From: an uncultured Atopobium sp.
Lineage (GTDB): Bacteria > Actinomycetota > Coriobacteriia > Coriobacteriales > Atopobiaceae
Length of the DNA stretch: 8,846 nucleotides
Assembly (NCBI GenBank): GCA_946647055.1
Contig: CAMPCT010000075.1
Coordinates: forward strand, 1-8,846
Reading direction: 5' to 3'
Part shown: positions 5,164-8,846 of the stretch, one piece after another
Layout: every line of letters starts with the position of its first letter
Position numbering within the stretch: position 1 is the first letter of the stretch
The notes under the pieces: generated by a model
What the model was told of the DNA's origin: nothing
What the model saw: the letters and a program-made list of their open reading frames with translations, nothing else
Databases searched by the model: none
Program-made: the position numbers and the translations under genes

Positions 5164-6201
5164 CTAGTAGCGGTTGTGGACGTGCTCCGCAAAGCCACGC
5201 AGGTGGTCGATGGCGAACTTGCTCCCGCCATCGAGCGTGACGATGCCGCTGTACGTGCCAAAGACCTGGTGCTGGTCGGTCACGACCACGGCCATGTTGA
5301 TGAGGTCGGAGCGGTCGAGGGCGGGACGGAAGGTGAGGTCGAGCCTGCCCTCGTCGTCGGTGACGTGCCAGGGCTCGAGGTAGCGCGGCGCGCCCTCCTC
5401 GAGTCCGGGGATGCCAAAGGAGACGCGCCCGAGCTTATGGGCGACGCCATCGAAGAAGAGCATGTTCTCGCTCGCGGCGGAGGTGTCGCCAAAGCCGTAC
5501 CCCAGGTTGAAGCCCACGACATGGCCCTGCTGGCGTCCCTGCGCGGCGCCCCAGAACCAGACGTTGTCGTAGGTCCACACGCCGCGTCCCCAGTCGAGCA
5601 GGCCAAATGAGTCCTTCGTCTCGAACTCGTGCACCAGCGCACCACGGCGGAAGCTGCCCCGCGCCCGCATGCCGATGATCTTGCGGTTGTAGTAGAAGGC
5701 GTGCTCGTCCTCCGCCCAGGGGGTCACGATGACCATGGAGTCACGTGGCTCCTCGTCGAGCAGGAACTCCGCCTCGAAGTCCTCGCCCGGCGCGAACTCG
5801 CGCATCGAGAACGAGAGCCGTCGCCCTGCGGGGGTGTGCGCGAACGAGACCATGCAGCGCCTGTTCTCCCAGCGGACGTCGCCCGTCTCCGAGCTTGCCG
5901 GCAGGCCCATCCTGCCCAGCGGAAGCAACACGAGCTCGCTGGTGGTGGTGTGCCCGGCGGCACGGAAGTCGATGACCGCCGCCGAGACCAGACCGATGTA
6001 GCCCAGGTCCGAGAAGGTGAGCGCCACCGCGTAGCGGTCGTCGTTCACCAAATAGTAGTCCCAGTCCTTGATGCGCAAGGGACCCGCGGCGATCCGGTCG
6101 TGGGAGTAGTCGAAGGGCGGTCGAAGGGCATAGCCTGGCTCGCGGAGCCTGCCGTGCTCGTCGAGCAGGGGACCCGTTCCCTGGATGAGGTGGTTGGCCA
6201 T
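5164..6201 (-). CDS. DUF2804 domain-containing protein
   Basis: A 345-residue protein matching the DUF2804 family over its whole length; the family has no established function. The ATG at 6201 follows AGGAGG with a 4-nt spacer, and the longer reading from 6318 would add an unrelated 39-residue tail. Recognisable blocks are GPLLDEHGRLREPGYALRPP (residues 10-29), RIKDWDYYLVNDDRYAVALT (43-62) followed by FSDLGYIGL, the Trp-rich DWGRGVWTYDNVWFWGAAQG (203-222), NLGYGFGD (232-239) and HQVFGTYSGIVTLDGG (311-326). It has no signal peptide or membrane helix, is rich in alternating aromatic and beta-forming residues, and is probably a cytosolic beta-rich protein. It sits 75 bp upstream of the cyclase gene on the same strand, suggesting shared expression. 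Function remains unknown. Confidence 0.88.
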   Translation of the reverse strand: MANHLIQGTGPLLDEHGRLREPGYALRPPFDYSHDRIAAGPLRIKDWDYYLVNDDRYAVALTFSDLGYIGLVSAAVIDFRAAGHTTTSELVLLPLGRMGLPASSETGDVRWENRRCMVSFAHTPAGRRLSFSMREFAPGEDFEAEFLLDEEPRDSMVIVTPWAEDEHAFYYNRKIIGMRARGSFRRGALVHEFETKDSFGLLDWGRGVWTYDNVWFWGAAQGRQQGHVVGFNLGYGFGDTSAASENMLFFDGVAHKLGRVSFGIPGLEEGAPRYLEPWHVTDDEGRLDLTFRPALDRSDLINMAVVVTDQHQVFGTYSGIVTLDGGSKFAIDHLRGFAEHVHNRY

Positions 6202-6238
6202 GGTTCCTCCTCCATGCGTGCGGCACATTCCTGCGAGA

Positions 6239-6244
6239 AGTGTA
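6239..6244 (-). promoter_or_regulatory. Weak candidate -10 for the DUF2804 gene
   Basis: TACACT on the minus strand lies 38 nt before the DUF2804 start codon. I find no acceptable -35 at 16-18 nt upstream, so this is only a suggestion. The 174-bp divergent gap 6202-6375 holds no gene that I can support. Confidence 0.25.
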
Positions 6245-6346
6245 GCCGAGCAAATGCGCCGCAGGTGGCAGGCACGCAATGACAGTGGTGGATGGCAGGA
6301 CTTGGGGCACGGGCGCACGATTATGGCGGGAGGGAGTCCGCTGCAC

Positions 6347-6352
6347 TATCAT
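6347..6352 (+). promoter_or_regulatory. Candidate -10 for the large membrane-anchored protein gene
   Basis: TATCAT, the same hexamer proposed for the YoaK-family promoter, lies 24 nt before the GTG start at 6376, so transcription would begin near 6359. The only -35-like hexamer, TTATGG (6321-6326), is 20 nt away. If correct, this rules out the upstream ATG at 6292 as the start. Confidence 0.35.
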
Positions 6353-6375
6353 TGACGGGGCTGAGAGGGGGCTGG

Positions 6376-8298
6376 GTGAGCGAGAAGTACGGCATGGGTG
6401 ACCTCGACCGACGCGGCGAATCCGTGCCACGGGGCTGGTCGGGTGAGGGCGGGCGCCAGGAGGCACCGTCCCCCTTCTCGGGGCATCCGGCACCGCAGCC
6501 CACGCCTCAATCCGCGCCGCAGCAGCCCGCGCCGCAGCAGCCTGCCCAGCAGCAGTACTACCAGCCACCGGCGTCCCAGCCCGCGCCGCAGCAGCCTGCC
6601 CAGCAGCAGTACTACCAGCCACCGGCGTCACCGCAGGCGCCACGGCAGAGGAGGGGAGGATGGGGCATGAACGCCCTCGTGATCCTCGCCGCTGCCGGCG
6701 CCCTGTTCCTCATCATCCAGATGGTCATGGGCATCATGGCGATTGGGGCGCTCTCCGCGGGCCTCGTCTCGTGCGTTCGCTCCTGTTCCGACGATCCCAT
6801 CGGGGACTCCCCGGAAGTTGCCTCCTTCATTGCCGACCGCACGGCCAACGAGCGCGACCTGGCGACCTTCGACGCCCTGCGCGGCTGCCTTGACTCGTTG
6901 TACCGGGACCGCGAGTCCGACGCGACGTTCTACGACGAGAACATCGATGGCGTGACGCAGGAGCACCCGATGTCCGTCGACGAGCTGCGCGCGGCGGTCG
7001 CCGCTGGCATCTGGCCGGAGGACCCGGCAGGCTATGGTGGTACGGACGGCTCGCTCGACCCCCAGACCTGGGTACGACTGGCCGAGCTCGCGCAGGACTG
7101 GCTCGAGGACCAGACGGGCGAGCGCTGGGAAGTCGTCGACTTTGCCTATCCCTTCCCCAACAATGGCCCCATCCCCGTGCCGGCGACGCGTGGGGAGGGC
7201 AGCTCGGTCACGACGCGCCTCCACTGCACGTCGGGGGAGGACACAGGCCTCTACGTTGACGTCAGCTACTACCGCTGGCGGCGTCCGACGACGTTCGAGA
7301 GCAACCTCGACGCCCTGCGCGCCCAGCTTGACGAGCGCACCGGCGTGCTGCGACAGGTGCAGGAGTCGGACCTTCTGGCAGGGCGTCGCTTCCTCGTGGA
7401 CGGCTCGGAGCTCTTCCTGTGGTCGACAGGTGACGATGACGAGCTGCGTGACCCTGACGCCTTCGTGGCGTTTGCCAACGAGGCGATGACGCGGCTGCCC
7501 ATCAACTCCGTGTCGCTCGTGGCGAAGGACGCCCCGGTCATGGTCGACTACGACTCCGCCTCGTTTGACTATCCCAGCAGTCGTCCCCGCTCCATCATGT
7601 CCCTGGAGGATGCCCAGCAGGCCTTCCTGCGTGCGGGAAACGTCTGCTCCTTCGACTATGCGAGGTTGGACCTGCTGCTCAGGGGAAGCAGCTGGCAGGG
7701 GCAGGAGATTGGCGTCGACGACCTCTACGGCGAACTCTCTCCCAGGATGCTCGAGAGCACGGACCACTACGACAACCCCTGGCCCGCCGTGTGGGACAGG
7801 ATGGTGTATGACGAGGGGCTGACACGGGTCGTGGCAGGCGCGCTGGAGTGCGACACCTCGGACGTGATGGCGCTCAGGACGTTCGACGTCTCCTCGTCTG
7901 GTGACGAGACCACCACGTACTTCGTTTTCGTTCGGGAGGGTACCGTCCCCGAGACGCATGCGTTCTGCGCCGTCGCGAACGACTTGCGCGACCTCCTCTG
8001 GGGCTACGTGGACCAGTCGTGCGAGGAGGGCCGCGTCACCATGTACCTGGCGCTCTATGTCGTCGGTGACGAGGGGCTCGTTGACGCCTCGGGCGAGGCA
8101 CGGAGCTTCGCCGACCTGAGGGAGGCCGTCGTGCGAGACCCTGCGTCCGTCATGGGATGGTCCTGCCAGGTGCGCCTGCAAGGCAACTCGTCGTACGTCC
8201 TCTGGGGCGCGGGGGAGGAGCCCCATCGGTACGACTGCGAGGTCTGGGAAGTCGGGGGCACCGTGGCACGCTCCCACGAGTGGCGCTACGAGGAGTGA
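6376..8298 (+). CDS. Unrecognised membrane-anchored protein with Pro/Gln-rich N-terminus and large exported domain
   Basis: I do not recognise the family. The start is taken as GTG 6376 because AGAGGGGG lies 4 nt upstream and the likely -10 at 6347 lies downstream of the in-frame ATG at 6292; this gives 640 residues. Layout: residues 1-97 are polar, rich in Pro, Gln and Ala, with two 18-residue tandem repeats (50-85); RQRRGG (91-96) is a basic stretch before a hydrophobic segment of about 30-35 residues (98-132), implying N-in, C-out topology. The remaining roughly 500 residues are acidic and probably outside, with Cys at about 133, 137, 171, 284, 424, 492, 531, 549, 597 and 621, which could form disulfides. 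There is no LPxTG, lipobox or catalytic motif that I can name. Low-complexity cytoplasmic tails like this are common in actinobacterial membrane proteins. It is monocistronic, divergent from DUF2804 and convergent with the right-hand MATE gene. Confidence 0.85.
   Translation: MSEKYGMGDLDRRGESVPRGWSGEGGRQEAPSPFSGHPAPQPTPQSAPQQPAPQQPAQQQYYQPPASQPAPQQPAQQQYYQPPASPQAPRQRRGGWGMNALVILAAAGALFLIIQMVMGIMAIGALSAGLVSCVRSCSDDPIGDSPEVASFIADRTANERDLATFDALRGCLDSLYRDRESDATFYDENIDGVTQEHPMSVDELRAAVAAGIWPEDPAGYGGTDGSLDPQTWVRLAELAQDWLEDQTGERWEVVDFAYPFPNNGPIPVPATRGEGSSVTTRLHCTSGEDTGLYVDVSYYRWRRPTTFESNLDALRAQLDERTGVLRQVQESDLLAGRRFLVDGSELFLWSTGDDDELRDPDAFVAFANEAMTRLPINSVSLVAKDAPVMVDYDSASFDYPSSRPRSIMSLEDAQQAFLRAGNVCSFDYARLDLLLRGSSWQGQEIGVDDLYGELSPRMLESTDHYDNPWPAVWDRMVYDEGLTRVVAGALECDTSDVMALRTFDVSSSGDETTTYFVFVREGTVPETHAFCAVANDLRDLLWGYVDQSCEEGRVTMYLALYVVGDEGLVDASGEARSFADLREAVVRDPASVMGWSCQVRLQGNSSYVLWGAGEEPHRYDCEVWEVGGTVARSHEWRYEE
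6523..6630 (+). repeat. 54-bp tandem duplication, two copies, in frame
   Basis: Unit 1 (6523-6576) and unit 2 (6577-6630) are identical except for the last base (C versus A, silent). Each encodes QPAPQQPAQQQYYQPPAS. Near-identity at silent positions points to a recent duplication, and the 18-codon period keeps the frame, so copy number could vary between strains without breaking the protein. A partial, more degenerate Pro/Gln stretch lies upstream. Confidence 0.95.
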
Positions 8299-8322
8299 GG
8301 CCACCCGGGGAGGGACGTGCCG

Positions 8323-8846
8323 CTAGGGGGCCGCGTGCCCCTGCCCCTCCTCGAGCCGCAGCTCGTGCAGGACCGACCACGCCATGGGGATGGTGACGAG
8401 CCCCGTGATGACGTCGGTCACGGGCTGGGCGACTTGGACACCAGGCAGGCCGAGGAAGTGCGAGAGCACCACCACGACCGGCCCCAGCACGAGTCCCAGA
8501 CGGCAGGCGCCCAAGATGGTGGCCCGCCACATGCGACCCGAGGTCTGCAGCAGGAAGTTGGTGATCATGGCGACGCCCGTGAGGGGGAGCGTGAAGCTCA
8601 CGAGGCGCAGCGTTGGCGTCGCGATGGCCACGACCTCGGGGTCGTCGCGGAAGAAGCCGATGAGCTGCGGGGCGAAGGCGCAGGTGAGACATCCGATGCA
8701 CAGCACGGTGACGAACACCGTCCTGATGGTGAAGAAGTAGCCCTCGCGGATGCGGTCGTACTTTTTGGCCCCCAGGTTGTAGCCCACGAGCGGCTGGAAG
8801 CCCTGGCCAATGCCGATCTGCACGAAGTTGCCGATGCCCGAGATGC
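8323..8846 (-). CDS. MATE family efflux transporter, C-terminal part (cut by window edge)
   Basis: The last 173 codons of a third MATE-family exporter; the 5' part is beyond the right edge, so no start is assigned. The reading frame is open to the window end, beginning ISGIGNFVQIGIGQG. The block GQGFQPLVGYNLGAKKYDRI, running into REG, is characteristic of MepA-like MATE proteins at the start of the second half-domain. Four or so hydrophobic helices follow, with FFRDDPEVV and QTSGRMWRATILGACR between them, and a charged C-terminal tail (LRLEEGQGHAAP). The stop is 24 bp from the stop of the convergent membrane-anchored protein gene, with no obvious terminator between. Substrate unknown; the branch looks the same as that of the left-edge MATE fragment. 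Confidence 0.93.
   Translation of the reverse strand, partial: ISGIGNFVQIGIGQGFQPLVGYNLGAKKYDRIREGYFFTIRTVFVTVLCIGCLTCAFAPQLIGFFRDDPEVVAIATPTLRLVSFTLPLTGVAMITNFLLQTSGRMWRATILGACRLGLVLGPVVVVLSHFLGLPGVQVAQPVTDVITGLVTIPMAWSVLHELRLEEGQGHAAP

Noticed and set aside
4327..5610. + strand open frame of 427 codons over the cyclase and DUF2804 genes
   Set aside because: The Val/Gly/Asp/Glu-rich translation is typical of the antisense of GC-rich genes; both minus-strand genes match known families over their full length.
6292..6375. Upstream ATG start for the membrane-anchored protein gene
   Set aside because: No ribosome site precedes it, the likely -10 at 6347 lies downstream, and the GTG at 6376 has a good AGAGGGGG site.
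6628..8304. Minus-strand open frame of 558 codons opposite the membrane-anchored protein gene
   Set aside because: The composition is Arg/Val/His-rich with no domain signs and no ribosome site; the + frame has a good ribosome site, a clear membrane segment and realistic amino acid use.

Overview
The window is high-GC bacterial chromosomal DNA with strong G/C third-position bias, closely packed short-leader genes and GGAGG-type ribosome binding sites. The gene complement (several MATE exporters, YoaK/DUF1275, YvlD-like membrane protein, PhzF-like isomerase, VanZ-like protein, cyclase, DUF2804) and the codon style suggest an actinobacterial gut or oral anaerobe of the Coriobacteriia (Olsenella/Atopobium/Collinsella-like). 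That placement is an inference from style, not from a marker gene. I see no rRNA, tRNA, CRISPR array, transposase, integrase or phage structural gene. No gene-free stretch exceeds about 175 bases.

Layout from left to right: (1) the N-terminal third of a MepA-like MATE exporter on the minus strand, running off the left edge; (2) divergent from it, a YoaK/DUF1275 membrane protein (+); (3) convergent with that, 3 bp apart, a small YvlD/PF04020 membrane protein (-); (4) divergent from that, a tight three-gene + operon: PhzF-family isomerase, full-length MATE exporter and VanZ-like membrane protein, with gaps of only 2 and 3 bp; (5) a pair of tandem, structurally matched hairpins that encodes the last ten codons of the VanZ gene and fills the whole gap to the next gene; (6) a minus-strand pair, DUF2804 protein then cyclase-family hydrolase, with a probable internal promoter in the 75-bp gap; (7) a large + strand gene for an unrecognised membrane-anchored protein with a Pro/Gln-rich cytoplasmic tail and a roughly 500-residue exported part; (8) the C-terminal part of a third MATE exporter (-), running off the right edge.

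Functionally the window is dominated by envelope and efflux proteins (three MATE exporters, four other membrane proteins) plus two small-molecule enzyme units. The PhzF-MATE-VanZ operon looks like an enzyme, an exporter and an envelope protein expressed together. The DUF2804-cyclase pair may be a second small metabolic unit. No substrate can be named from sequence.

The most unusual items are the two tandem hairpins at 4269-4335 (identical core, compensating base-pair changes in the outer stems, G-U pairs that work only in + strand RNA), the unknown membrane-anchored protein with a nearly perfect 54-bp in-frame duplication, and the cyclase whose metal motif has Gln where the family's first His ligand is expected. 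None of this proves a new system; the hairpin pair is the best candidate for something not covered by ordinary annotation.
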